DNA from: Rhynchopus euleeides
Lineage: Eukaryota; Euglenozoa; Diplonemea; Diplonemida; Diplonemidae
Direction of reading: 5' to 3'
Assembly (NCBI GenBank): GCA_963210315.1
Contig: OY723243.1
Location: 2,046,001 to 2,110,000 of the forward strand
DNA length: 64,000 bases
In this document: piece by piece, positions 10,254-22,300 of the stretch
How positions within the stretch are numbered: the stretch's first letter is position 1
Layout of the letters: each line of letters starts with the position of its first letter
Notes under the pieces: generated by a model
Seen by the model: only the letters and a program-made list of their open reading frames with translations
Database searches by the model: none
Told to the model about the DNA's origin: nothing
Position numbers and translations under genes: made by a program

Positions 10254-11192
10254 ATGACTCCAACCCTGGCAAACCCTCCCCCCCCTCCCCCTGTGTACGA
10301 GCAGTGGCGGCCGGTCTTCGACCGTATCAAGTCGCGAAAGAAAGAAGGGATCGAACCGGACGCGATCGAGGATCTGAAGGACCTGACGTTGAAGAGGATA
10401 CGCAGCGCATACGCCTCCCCTCAGCCTTTCCTCTCGGTGCTGAAGAGGGCGGATGCCTTTCGGAGCACCCTTCAGGCCCACGATCCCACCATTGGCAACG
10501 ACATGGCGTATCTGATGTGGGTGGAATGGAAGATGCAACAGGGCCACTTCCAGGCCTCGTCAGCAAATCAAGCAATTACGTTCTACAGAATGACACGGGT
10601 GGGTCAGGTGTCGGCGTACACGAAGGGCCTGAGCCCCCTGTTCAAAGAGTTCGACCGGCTGGAGGCCAAGCGGGCAGCGACACCCCCGGTGGCTACCATC
10701 CTCAGTGCAGCGAGGTCGGGCCAGACAGTCGATCATCACGCCCTGTTGCTTCAGGTCAGTATCGGTGCACGGTTTGTGGACCTGGTCCGGCTTCGGGCGA
10801 AGCATGTGCGGGTGCAGGGGGAGAGGATCGTGATCACCTTGGCGGGCGGCAAGACAGATCGCAAGTCCCTCGGACAAACACTGAGCTTTCCCCGATCGGC
10901 GGAGGTGGCGAGCAGTCTCCTCAACAGGGTGGGAAGCACAACCCCCGAGGGCTACGTGTTCCCCGAGTTGGAGTACCGGACATACCTCAGCTTTACGAAG
11001 ACCCACCTCGGGGTGACGCCCCACCTTGTGCGACACGCCACCCTCTCCCACACGGCAGAGATAGCAGGAGAGCAGGCAGCCCAGGCCCTGGGCCGCCATC
11101 GCAACGTGGAGACAACCCGGCAGTACACGGATCGAACCACGTGGGGCTCAACGGTGGTGTCAGCGGGGGCGACGGAGTGGCTGTCACGCTGA
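10254..11192 (+). CDS. Tyrosine recombinase of the plus-strand YR retroelement (fossil)
   Basis: A 312-residue frame with the layout of a tyrosine recombinase: an N-terminal helical core-binding part and a C-terminal catalytic part with the family's arginine, HxxR-type and tyrosine motif regions in order. It would integrate a circular DNA copy of the element. Its end overlaps the beginning of the RT part. Confidence 0.8.
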   Translation: MTPTLANPPPPPPVYEQWRPVFDRIKSRKKEGIEPDAIEDLKDLTLKRIRSAYASPQPFLSVLKRADAFRSTLQAHDPTIGNDMAYLMWVEWKMQQGHFQASSANQAITFYRMTRVGQVSAYTKGLSPLFKEFDRLEAKRAATPPVATILSAARSGQTVDHHALLLQVSIGARFVDLVRLRAKHVRVQGERIVITLAGGKTDRKSLGQTLSFPRSAEVASSLLNRVGSTTPEGYVFPELEYRTYLSFTKTHLGVTPHLVRHATLSHTAEIAGEQAAQALGRHRNVETTRQYTDRTTWGSTVVSAGATEWLSR

Positions 11193-12045
11193 CCCGGCTG
11201 CTCCGGGGGTACGACTATGCGGCGGCCTGGTTTGATTCGACTAGCGGCACGCGCGCTCCAAAAGCCTGTTATGATGGCCAGATCAGCCCTGCGCCCTCGG
11301 ACCCCATCGATACCTCGACCCTCCTCGCTGATTTCCCCGACCTAGCCCGACACTTCCGATGTATCTCCCCAGACTTTCTGAAGCAGCATGCAACGGAACA
11401 GAGTGGTAGGATGCGGGGCCCCACGAACGCACTCCTCACGCCTCTGGTGCCGGACCTTCTGAACGGGCACATCGCCGAACCAGCGCCTCGACAGGATTCT
11501 AAAGCCTCACCGAGGCCCCTCTACTCGGGGGCATTCACCGTCGCAAAGAAGCGGGCGGGTTTCCTGCGCTTTATCCTGAGTTGCAAGCAGCTGAACCTGT
11601 GTCTGGCGTCTGTGTCCCTGCCTCCGTGCCACCTCCCGTCCTACGCCGAGATCATCGACACCATGATGCGCAACACCCTTTTCTGCGACTTTGACTTTGC
11701 CAATTTTTTTTCCAGCTGGAGCTCCCTGCTGAGTCACGACGGTTCTTCTCCTTCAGGGCGGGAAACAAGGTTTTGCGCATGCGTCGCCTGGCCATGGGCT
11801 ACACGGGCAGTCCCCAACTAGCACAGGCAACATCGGTAACACTGGCGGGGGCTGCAGCGAGTGGGGTGGACCACATCACATGGGTAGACAACGTGCTGTT
11901 CGCCTCCACATCTGCGGCGCTGTTACAACGAGCTGCGGAGTCGTTCCGGGCCCTGTGCGGGCGGTATCGGGCGCTTTGTTGTAGCTACGTGCGTGAAGTT
12001 CCTGCGAATCGACGAGTCTGTCGAGGCGACAGGGCCGGGATGTAG
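11175..12045 (+). pseudogene. Reverse transcriptase part of the plus-strand YR retroelement (fossil)
   Basis: Recognisable RT finger and palm regions related to those of the minus-strand element at 28.3-30.0 kb. The part is broken and no RNase H follows. Confidence 0.65.
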
Positions 12046-12210
12046 GCGACAGCCCTACGTCGAGGCCGAAGCCTGCAGAATCCTGGCGTGCGAACTGTCC
12101 GCCTCCCTTTCTCTCTCCTTTTCATCTCCGATGGCCGAGGAAAAAGTGACTTCATGCCAGGTTTTGTGTCGTCCTCACAGTTTCATGTCGGAACCCCCCC
12201 CCCCCCCCCC

Positions 12211-13317
12211 CAGGGCTGTAAATAAGGTTTGGGGGTCAGGAGTCGGGAGTCGGTTATTTACAGTCACCTAAGGTACCTGGGGTGGGGGGCTGGGGGGGAC
12301 GGGCGGTCTCAAACCCTACTCAATCCTGCACGCATCCTGTAGTACGGCCACCTCTGCCGTGGAGAGTCCCATGGACCCTCCAGCAGTCGCCCACCATTCG
12401 GTCAGGGCGGACTGACTCGGCGCTTGCGGGGTCTTCCCGCGTGCGAGGTGGTCCGCGAAGAAGCACGCGACGCACAGCGCCATGTTGGCTGTCCCAGCCA
12501 ACCCCCCACTTCGCCCGCAGCGCCCCACACGCTGCGAGCACCTCACTCACGGCAGCAGTATTTGGCTGCATAGCTCTCAGTATTTCCCGTGCATGCAGCG
12601 CATGCATCCACAAATTTTGTGGATGCATCCACACACAGCCTGGAGCTCCGAAGCCCTGCATGCAGGCCTGCCTGCAGTGGATGAATGCCTGTATGCCAAA
12701 TCGAAAATCCATTTTTTGACATTTTCGGGCATCCCTGGATGCTGTGGATGCATGCATGGATGCATCCACACCATCCACGGCCCCACTGAGAGCTATGTTG
12801 GCTGTGAGTCAAACACTACTGCCTCTACCTGAGGCATGTTTTGTGTCGCAACAGTTGCGTCACATGTGTGACGCATCTGTGTGGAGTGTGTGTGGTTGTG
12901 CACGTGTGCGCTGCGGTATGCTCAACCACCTGATGGGGGCGGAACACAACTCTTCTTGGGAGCTGCCAGGATCTGGCAAAAGGGGCGGGAAAGGGGCGCC
13001 GTATTCACAGCAGTGGTTTGGCAATGAACTCACCCCAGTTCAGAGACCGGTAATGAAGAAGATGACTGGGAGGCACACACCATGTCCCACCCAGCGGGAC
13101 CCCCACACCCCCACCCACCCATCGGGACCCCTCCTCCTCGGGTGTTCCAAAAACCCTTTCTTTTGAATATTTGGAGTCTGTGCGGATCGCAGTGGGGTCA
13201 TTTTGGCCATGGGGTGCCTAATACCGCACATTCCCTAAGGGAAGCAAGGCAACCCTCCCAATCCCAAAAAATCCGGCGCGAGTCGGGAGTCGGGAGTCGG
13301 CCTTATTTACACCCCTG
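12211..13317. mobile_element. hAT-like non-autonomous element
   Basis: Left end reads CAGGGCTGTAAATAAGG (12211-12227). The right end, read on the minus strand, gives CAGGGGTGTAAATAAGG (13301-13317). A CAGGG start fits hAT terminal repeats. Both ends sit in C-runs, so an 8-bp target duplication would be eight Cs and cannot be distinguished from the background. Just inside each end are copies of GAGTCGGGAGTCGG. No transposase frame was found. A separate palindromic repeat (12557-12806) is nested inside. Confidence 0.6.
12557..12806. repeat. Palindromic MITE-like repeat rich in GGATGCATCC
   Basis: Ends are inverted copies of a block with CATAGCTCTCAGT (left about 12568, right about 12785). Inside are repeated palindromes: GGATGCATCC, GCATGC and a hairpin around CCACAAATTTTGTGG (about 12607-12621). 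About 250 bp, no ORF. Confidence 0.6.
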
Positions 13318-14732
13318 CCCCCCCCCCAAAAAAAAAACGACAACGCGTTCCCTATGGTGCGGGATGCAGACGATTGGACGCGCTGCATCTGGTGCACCAT
13401 TTCATCACTACTGCGCCGTTGTTAAACCCACACCCCCACATCATCCACATCTTGTGCCCCTGTGGCATTGCCTTTTTTTTGCCTGATATCGCGCATTTCA
13501 CATGTGTCCGAAGGGGGGTGGGTGGAAAGACGTGCATCTTGTCTCATCGAGTAATCTGCCGCCTTTCTATCTCCCCCTTTAGGGCCCTTTCTCTTGGTGA
13601 AGGCGAGCGTCAGCTCTCTCTCCCTGTCTGTCTTTATTTCTCTCTCTCTCTCTCTTGAGAACCATAGCGATTAGTTTCGAAGAGAATTTACTGACGACGG
13701 GGTCGCCCACCCTCCCCAACTCTTTAAACAGTCGCACATATGCACCCCACACGGATAGTGCCAGAGATGGGGGGGAAGCTGCACACTCAAGAGGATGCCT
13801 ATTTCGCACAACAAAAAGAAATATCCTTCAAAACAACTAATCTCTCTCTCTCTCAAATGCTTGACACCGTACCCACTGGCGAACTGCTCCTGAATGTCCA
13901 GCGGAAAACGCAAGCGTCAGACAAGGATAACGGCACATCTCTCTCTATCTATCTCCCCCCCCCCCCATTCTCGCATTCGGTATTTTTGTTTCTGTTCTGT
14001 GACCAGCCCCCCCCCCCCCCCCCAACAACACCCTCCTCCCCTCCCTCTCCCCACCCCGCCCCGCCCGCATTTCATACAGGATACGCACCCCTCACCCTCC
14101 CCCCCTTTCCTTTCACATGCAACCCGGACACCGTCCCTTAGAGGATCCTCTCGCTGATGAGGGAAGGGTGGACGGGGTTGTGATTTTCTTCCCCTTTTCT
14201 AATTTTTTTTGGAGAACCCCCCAACTCACTCACTCCCCGCCCCTCACGCACCCCCCACCCCTGCCGTTGCCCCTTGTGGGCCCGGTTGGCGCAGAGTGTG
14301 CTCCAAGATCCCGTTATTTTTTTTACCTTTTTAGGCTCGCCGTGTGCGTGCTTTGGCTGTTTTTTTAGAACACTCTCCTAACTGTCATCCTCTGTGCGTT
14401 TGGCGTGATCTATTTTGACATGGAGTGGGATGTGCAGTGGGGAGAAACCTGGCTCTCGCACTGCGTCGTGGGAATTGCCAGCGCGGCAAGAAATTAAAAT
14501 AACAAACCAAAGGACTCAGAAGTGTGGGGTGTGGGGAGGCGACGGCATCGTTCGTGCTCCCAAGAGGTTTGACAAAAGAAGTCAAAACAAACATTGCGAG
14601 AACTGTGCGTGGCACGAAAAATTGGGGTGGGGGAGGGGGTGTCAGACGTGTGTCAGAAACAGTCCCGCATTTACTGAAGAGAATCGCGTCACTCAACAAT
14701 CGACAGCGCGGGGGTACACCCCCCCCCCCCCC
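13318..14732. other. Low-complexity gene-free stretch
   Basis: Pyrimidine-rich DNA with TCTC microsatellites (about 13610-13655, 13840-13856), several C-runs of more than ten bases and T-runs. No gene recognised. Confidence 0.5.
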
Positions 14733-14740
14733 CCCTAGGG

Positions 14741-15184
14741 CAGTGGTGGCAGCGTACGGCCGTACGGTACGCGTACGCGTACGCCGTACGCACTTTCTGA
14801 AAATCGCGCTGCGTACGCGTACGCAGATTTTGCGTACGGCTGGTATTCCAGGTCTCTCAGCACACAGTAGGCCACCCAGCGGGTGGCTGGGCCCTGGCCT
14901 TTGCTCTTGCCTTTCACAGATGGTTCCTTGCCGCGCACGTGGCGAATAACTCGCAACACCTGCAAGTACACCCGCAAGCATACTGCAAAAGGTACCACTT
15001 CCGACTGGAAGGCTCGGAGGCTGCCCCTGGTACACCTGAGTTCGACTGTCGGATTTGGTGTGCGGCCATGGCCGTCTCCTGTGCTCCATAGACTGCCGTA
15101 CGCAGCGCCGTACGCGTACGCGTACGCGTACGCCGTACGCACTTTTTGAAAATCACGCTGCGTACGCGTACGCAGCCACCACTG
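14741..15184. mobile_element. hAT MITE with perfect 8-bp target duplication
   Basis: Terminal inverted repeats begin CAGTGGTGGC at 14741 and end GCCACCACTG at 15184. The 8 bp on each side are identical (CCCTAGGG, 14733-14740 and 15185-15192). An 8-bp duplication and a CAGTGG start are hAT hallmarks. The 444-bp body has no transposase; just inside each end are arrays of CGTACG/GTACGCGTACGC, flanking a near-identical pair of blocks (GTACGCAC followed by T-rich and AAATC). It is inserted in the left end of fold-back element B. Confidence 0.88.
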
Positions 15185-15189
15185 CCCTA

Positions 15190-17212
15190 GGGGGGTCCAC
15201 GAGGCCCGTTTTTCCTGTCACGGAACCCGATTTTTTTGATTTTCGGTCAAAAACTCCACCAAAATGGGCGTACCTGGCCAGAAATCCAGTGGGGGATCAC
15301 TGAAAAAACCCGAGAAAATAGCGGACACCCTCGAGAAAGTCGATCCATTTGAATTACTTGGCATTTTTTCCTGAAAAATTGCCGAACATGTGACATGAAA
15401 ATGTGCACTTTTAGGCCAAATTGCAACACTTATCAAAAACCCATCTGAGCGCTCAGAATACCACCTAAACACCCCAAAACTGCAAAAATACCCCTCCAGT
15501 GAGGTATCCGGGTGGGGAAAAACAGGGTTTGCACCTTTTTGAGACCAAATTTTGTGTCCCAGCCGGAATTTCCTGGCCGAACCCCCATCAGCCCCCTGGG
15601 TTTCCCCTCTTTTTCAGCATTTTCCAGGCACACGGATCCAAAAGGTACCACCCAGAGGGCCACAGAAGCCCCCCAAAAACCCCCAGGAGTCACAGATATG
15701 TCCTAAAAGGGGTCGGAAAAACCAGGGGCGACCACTTTGGTGGCCAATTTTGACCCAGACTCCCGAAATTTCCTGATGCAACACTTATGCAACACTTAGC
15801 GTTGCACAAGTGGGTCAAATGCAACACTTTTTCGGGATGGATCTGGGTGCCCAGAGCACCATCTAAGCACCCCAAAACCATGGAAACCTCACTCCAGTGA
15901 GGTATCCGGGTGAGAAAGAATGGGTTTTGCACCCCTTTGAGGTCACCTTCGAGGTTCCGGTGGGCGTTGATCCAGGGACCCCCCCAAAACACCCCAAAGT
16001 ACCCTGCTGGAGGCACTCAAAACCACACATGCCAACGTCGACCCCACGAACCCTAGTAGGGGCGGCAGAGTGAAAGTCTTGTGTCGCCAGGAGGTAACAA
16101 GGACACTTGTCGCGGGATCCGAGTTGGTTGTCTCAGACTCATAGTGACTCGGTGAGAAGACCCCCCCCCACAGCTCTGTGGGTGTCCTCAGGCGAACACA
16201 CGCCTTCCCAGCTACAACTTCAACTTGACTCGGAGAAGATCCCCGATGTCCCAGTGTGCATCCAACCATGACTCTCTCCAAAGAATGTGACGTTACCACC
16301 TCTTGACGATGCAAGACTTTCGCTCTGCCGCTCCCATTGGGGTTTGCGGGGTATATGCTGGTGTGGGTGGTTTTGAGTGCCTCCAGCAGGGTACTTTGGG
16401 GTGTTTTGGGGGGGTTCCTGACTCAACACCCACTAAAACCCCAAGGTTGACCTCAAAAGGGGGCAAAACCCATTTTTTCTCACCCGGATACCTCACTGGA
16501 GTGAGGTTTCCATGGTTTTGGGGTGCTTAGATGGTGCTCTGGGCACCCAGAGCCATCCCGAAAAAGTGTTGCATTTGACCCACTTGTGCAACGCTAAGTG
16601 TTGCATAAGTGTTGCATCAGGAAAATTCGGCATCCTGGGTCAAAATTGACCTCTAAAGTGGTCGAAACCGATTTTCCCGACCCTTTTTAGGACATATCTA
16701 TGACTCCTGGGTGGTTTTGGGGGCTTCTGTGGCCCTCTGGGTGGTAGTTTTTGGGTTCGCGGGTCTGGAAAAAGCTGAAAAAGAGGGGGAAAATAGGGGT
16801 TTTATGGGGGTTCGGCCAGGAATTATCGACTGGGATCCTAAGGTAGGCCCCAAGAAGGTGCAGCACCCATTTTTTTCCACCCGGATACCTCACTGGAGGG
16901 GTATTTTTGCGGTTTTGGGGTGTTTAGATGGTATTCTGGGCACTCAGATGGGTTTTTGATAAGTGTTGCAATTTGGCCCAAATTTGTTACATTTTTGTTA
17001 CATGTTTTTGGCCATTTTTCAGGAAAAAATGCCAAGTAATTCGAATGGATCGACTTTCTCGAGGGTGTCCGCTATTTTCTCGGGTTTTTTCAGTGATCCC
17101 CCACTGGATTTCTGGCCAGGTAGGCCCATTTTGGTGGAGTTTTTGACCGAAAATCAAAAAAATCGTGTTTGTGACAGGCCTAAACAGAGATTTTCCTTAC
17201 CATGGACCCCCC
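15190..17212. mobile_element. Fold-back element B with ~830-bp inverted arms
   Basis: The left arm (about 15190-16026) is an inverted copy of the right arm (about 16365-17212), with a ~330-bp spacer. Matching landmarks include GCAACACTTATGCAACACTT, CTCCAGTGAGGTATCC and CCCAAAACCATGGAAACCTC. Termini start GGGGGGTCC and are flanked by TA with C-runs outside, like element A. The hAT MITE at 14741-15184 sits in its left terminus, so element B is older than the MITE. No ORF of interest. Confidence 0.85.
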
Positions 17213-17214
17213 TA

Positions 17215-19156
17215 CCCCCCCCCCCCCCCGCTCCAACAAACTTTTATTGATTTATTTTTTCAAACCTTCCCCCACCCGATTCAAGATGCTGGATACATTG
17301 CTGTACAGTTTTTTTTCGGTGGTCCCGGCTGCTGTTTGCCGCCTGGCCCCCCCCCCCCCCTCCCCTATTTTCAGTGTTGACTGCATCTTAGCTTGGAGCT
17401 TTGGATGGCGGTGGCGGGAGCTGCATCGGATTGTTCATGGCTCCACACGCACACACCGTTTCTCCCCCGCCCCCACCCCCCCCCAATCAACCACAAAGTT
17501 TCATTCGTTTCCTTTCGACTTGACGTTTGCTGTGTGTGTGTCCACCATCTCGGATGGGGAAAATTTCGGCCATGATGCTTGGTCAGGTTTTGGTCAGCTG
17601 GTCGCAGTGCCGAGCAGAACATGGGGTTCAGAGGGGTAGCGATGGTGATACTGCGTGATGGTGTGGGCATGTCGCTCCCCCGCCTGCCAGTGCCCGACGG
17701 GGTCACGGGCGGGGCGCCTTGTGTCACTCACCGCGACGGCGGTGTGTGACACACCTGCAATATTCCCCTCGCCACACCTCCACACCCTTTTGTTAATTTT
17801 TTTTACGCGACACTCGTGAAAGCGGACTACGATGCCAACAAAAAAAATGCAAAAAATTGAACACAGCGGCGCCTTGTTTCCCCCCTTCACAACCCCTCTC
17901 CTCAGGAGGGGTGGGTGGGTGGGGGGGTGGGTGGTGTGAAGGCACTTCCGCCCGACACAGCCGCACACATCCCCGCATACCATCCTCTTTGTATACCCCC
18001 GTCCCACCCTCCCAAAATGCCCACACCCTTTCCACCCAGCCCCTACTTTGTTTGATTTTTTTAGCACAGCGCGTTTGTTGCACCATGATTGCCGCACGCA
18101 CGGTTCTTCCCCGGGGTCATTTCCGCGGTGAATGCGGTGGAAGTTCGTGAGACGTCAAATCTGTGTTGCTCCAACGCTCTGCATGTGTGCGCTGTCTGCG
18201 CTGAATGGCTTCGACTGAGGTCCTTTGTTTTTTTTTGCATCTTTTTTTTCAACGATGGGATCATTGCACGGCGTTCCTACTGATTGCAGTATGGTTCATA
18301 CCATGGCTGACTGGAGAGGGAATGTCATGCAATCCAAAGGCAAGAGCGGGCTTGAAAACACGGCGAGATCATGTGATGTGTGCTGCCGGGCGTGCTAGAT
18401 CACGTTGCCGAGACCATAAGGGAAGAGCCGCTTATCCTCCCCCACCTTTATTTTTTTGCAGTGCGACAAGACGAATTGATTTGACGTATCGACAATGGAG
18501 AAGAAAACACCAAATATGCATCTGGCAGGAAACCTCCCTCCCGCACCCTCTGTGATCTGCCTCCTCCTTGGCGCGATTCGTTCAGAATTTCACAACACAG
18601 CAACAACAAAAAAAACGGGGTGAGAAAAAAGAAGAGGATGTACGTTGAGGGGAAACACCGGGAGGGGGTATCTTCTTCCGACGCGAGGAAATCAAAGCAA
18701 AAAAAATATGACACGATTGTTTAACGGATACGAAAGGGAGGGGGGGGGGTGTGGTGACATGGAAATGTGTGGTACGTGCGTGCCAAGAGGCGGAGACGAA
18801 CGTAATTTTTTTCAATCCTCCTGCTCCCCGCCCAAAGGACCAAGGCGGATGAGGGTGAGGAGGAGGGGGGGGGGTGTTTGTATGTAAGAATGAGAGTGGG
18901 ATATGCGAAGCCGGTATTTTTTTTGGCAAAGGAGGGAAGGCGGGAAAAATGGCGAAACATCGCACTGCGCCCCAACCCCCCCCCCCCCCACACCCCACAC
19001 AACCTGCATAACGAGTGAAGGGTGATCATTCTTGTGCTCCCTTCAAATTCGACTTCACTACCCCCCCCCACACCCCACACCCCACATCCCACCCTGTACT
19101 GTACAACCGCCCTGCATGTGTGGGGGGGGTTCACCCCTCGTTTGTCCTTTCTTCAT
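17215..19156. other. Gene-free low-complexity stretch upstream of the kinase gene
   Basis: C-runs, T-runs and G-runs (for example around 17214-17230, 17346-17362, 18737-18750, 18967-18990) in otherwise unremarkable DNA. No ORF here shows a domain or repeat pattern. Confidence 0.5.
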
Positions 19157-19190
19157 TTCACTACTAACCCACACCACCCCCGCCCCACAG
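19157..19190 (+). promoter_or_regulatory. Candidate splice/trans-splice acceptor of the kinase gene
   Basis: A pyrimidine-rich tract with a perfect branch-type motif CTACTAAC (19161-19168), then CCGCCCCACAG ending at 19190. It lies 164 bp before the chosen ATG. It could be the spliced-leader acceptor or the 3' end of a 5'-UTR intron. Confidence 0.5.
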
Positions 19191-19354
19191 GATTATCATT
19201 TACACCACTCACACACAGCTGGGAGGGGAGGGGCTGGATGCAGCGCCTTTGAGTGACAAAGGGGGATAGCAGGGCGTACTGGCTCTCCTCGTACCCCACC
19301 TCCCTGCCACCACCACCGCCACCTCCCATCTCCCCCTCCCCCCTCCCTCCCCCG

Positions 19355-22300
19355 ATGTCTGAGGTGTATGGCACCGCTTCGACGCCGCAACGGCGGAACG
19401 CCCGGACCACACCTCCTTCCGTAGGCACCTTCTCCTCGATTGTGGTTTCCCCGCGAGCCTCGCCCAAGCCCTCGCCGCGATGCGGAAAGGGCGATGGGTC
19501 CATCACTGTTGAGGTCGCGTCATCTCCCTCGGGGTCGCTACAGCAGTCGCCCGATGCGAAGCAGGATGGAGAACGTCTGCGCTGGCGCCGGGGTCCCCTC
19601 ATTGGGGAGGGGAGCTACGGCAAGGTGTTTGTTGGGATGAACGAGGCGACGGGTCAGATGCTTGCGATAAAGGTGATCAACTTCTGCAGCAACGACAAGC
19701 GGGTGACGCAGCGCCTCGTCGCCCTGCAGAGGGAGATTAAGGTGATGCGGAACCTCGACCACTCCAACATCGTGCGGTACGTCTGCTCGCAGAGGGTGGG
19801 CGCCAGCATCCACATCTTCATGGAGTATGTCCCTGGGGGAAGCCTTGCCTCGCTTCTGAAGCAGTTCGGCGCGTTGGGTGAAAACACCGTCTGTATGTAC
19901 ACCCGGGACATCTGTGAGGTTCTGCAATACCTTCATAGCAACGGCGTGATTCACAGAGATGTCAAGGCGGCGAATGTGCTTGTCACGGTTAACGGGGTGT
20001 TGAAGCTAACCGATTTTGGCTCTGCGGCGCACATCAAGGACGCCACCGGGGGGTGTACGGCAGGGACGTCGTATTGGATGGCGCCGGAGGTGATCATGCA
20101 TGACCTGTCCTCCTTCCCCAGCGACATCTGGTCCCTCGGCTGCACGGTGTTGGAGATGCTGACTGCGCGCAACCCTTTCTACCACATCGCGCAGCAGGAG
20201 TTTGTCATCATGCGGTACATCGGGGGTCAGCAGGGCCCTGTCACGCTGCCGGAGGGCCTGGAGATCAGCCAGGAGTGCACAGACTTCCTGCTGCGGCAGT
20301 GCTTGATAGCAAAGCCGGAGGATCGAGCGACAGCGGAGGACCTTCTCAACCACATCTTCCTGCAGCTTGTTGTCGATGGTTACGACGACGAGGCGACATC
20401 TGCCTGCGAGGAGTCGGGCCTTTCACAAACGCAGTACGACGGCTCGCCTGCTTGGTCACGCTACACACAATCGCAGTGCAACTCTCCAGCAAATGGCAAC
20501 CACCTGGGTTACGCCTATACACACAACCTTCGCCCGGTGAGCCCGCGCAGTCCACGGAGTCCGCGGAAGCGGCATCTCTACTCTGCGGCTGCCCTGCCCA
20601 TCTATGAGGCGTCTGTGAGGGAGTCGGCTGCGCCACCAGCGGAGGATGGCGAGTTCTCTTCAGGCAGGACGACCGTGACGGAGGCGAACAGCAGCGTGGC
20701 GTCCCGGCCCTGCCCCCCGCGCAAGATAAACCGCCACTGCGCCAGCCAGCTCCCCACGATAAAGGTTGTGGCGGAGAACGAGTCGGAGATGACCCTCCCC
20801 GTGGGGTGCTCCAGCGTTTCCACCACGCCACGGGCGGACCGGAGTCGGATCGGGAGGGCGCAGGCGATGCACCTGGTTGATGGGTGCCTCAAGCCCTGCC
20901 TGGAGTCGCCGGCGACGTCGATGCGGGCGTCTGCTCGCATGGAGTGGTCAGCGAGGGCGTTCTCCCCCCGTGGGGGTGGGAGTTCGCCGAAGGCGCAGCG
21001 CCTCCCGGAGTATTCGCTGCGGCTGTCGTCGCCGCATGGCATGCGGATGGAGCTGTCGACGGGGCGCTACCCTGCGCACCTGAGCCCCCCTGTGCGCATG
21101 GAGGGGTCGATGCCGTCCCCCCGCAACTACGCAGGGTCAGAGGCAGAGACGGAGTATTCGAGTAGCCGTGGCCCTGTGCCGTCCGGGTCGGCATCAGGTT
21201 CAATCCCAAGTGCGCAACGCTCCCTCTCGGCTTCCACCTCCGACGAGGCTGCTTCGGTATGTCAGTGCGTCTTCCAGAATTGTCTTTTCACAATAGCATG
21301 TTTCATCTTTTTGGGTGCTGTGCTGAGTGCCGTCCTGCAGCTGCTCGCGACCACGGTGCTCGTGGCCGCGGGTGGCTGTTTGGGCACTTCCGAGTTATTG
21401 TACAGCCTCCGTGAATAGTCGGAGGCTGTGCAAGAACTCGGAAGTGACGACGAAGACGAGGCCACGGGCGACCTCCCACGGGATGGCATCGCCCAGACTC
21501 GAGCTCAAACCAACAGATGTTCACTACCGTGGCCTCCGGCGGCTGGGGGGCTCCGCCCCCCAGACCCCTGTGGCTTGTGCCTGGTCTTGGAGCCAAGTCC
21601 TTGCGCGTACGGGACTGTGGCATATCGGTTCCAGCACCCTCGCGGGAGGCTCCCATATCAGGCGAGATCCTGTAAAACAAAACGCAAAAAAAAGAGACCC
21701 CCAGCCAGCTGTGAATTGGTTGTGTGCAAATGCAGCAAAAGAACGTGTTTTCGCGCTGAAATACCATGTTCTGGGCTAAAAAAAGGGACCAGCGCCGAAG
21801 GAAAAAAAGTGGGAAAAAAGTTGGGTGTCAACTCTCGTTTTTGACGATTTTTGGCCATATTTAGGCACAGGCCTGCTATCCACACCCTTTTGGGTAAGTG
21901 AAATCACTGCGTTCCTGCCCTGTGTTGTGCGGGAGGGTTGTTTCTTGTCCCGCTGCATCCCCCTGCATCCAACAGTCCCAGGAGTTCGTGATCAACATGC
22001 TGCGGATGCACATCGAAGAGCATGGCGAGGTCAGCGGGGTGTGCTCTCTGGAGGATGAGCCGACGGACACAGAAATCGGCGGCTCGCAGATGCGGATACT
22101 GAGGGTGGGCAGGACGAACATCACGCGCATGGTATGCACAGAGGGCCCAAAACGGCACAAGGGGGGGGGAGTTTTTTTTGATTGTCATACGAGTGAAAGC
22201 AAAATCCTCCCAGCACCTTCTCGCAATGTTACTCCCTTTTGTGGGCACAAGGGATGGGGTATTCAGAACTGGACACATGGGCTATCCTACCACCCACCAC

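Larger units (their letters stand above)
8996..12205 (+). mobile_element. YR retroelement of VIPER/TATE-like order, broken fossil
   Basis: Three parts in order: gag-like ORF (9128-10165), tyrosine recombinase (10254-11192), reverse transcriptase (about 11175-12045). This gag-YR-RT order is that of VIPER and TATE of trypanosomatids, unlike DIRS or Ngaro, where the recombinase comes last. The element looks broken, with about two or more breaks in the RT part, and I found no RNase H part. Terminal repeats were not identified, so the outer limits are approximate; the right side abuts a hAT-like element. Moderately old. Confidence 0.75.

Noticed and set aside
10175-11170. Open frame overlapping the plus-strand tyrosine recombinase in another frame
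   Set aside because: Only its 3' part is RT-like; the rest is a shadow of the recombinase frame.
19253-19354. N-terminal extension of the kinase from an upstream non-ATG frame start
   Set aside because: The 34 residues are a Pro-run from pyrimidine-rich UTR; the ATG at 19355 follows a good acceptor site.
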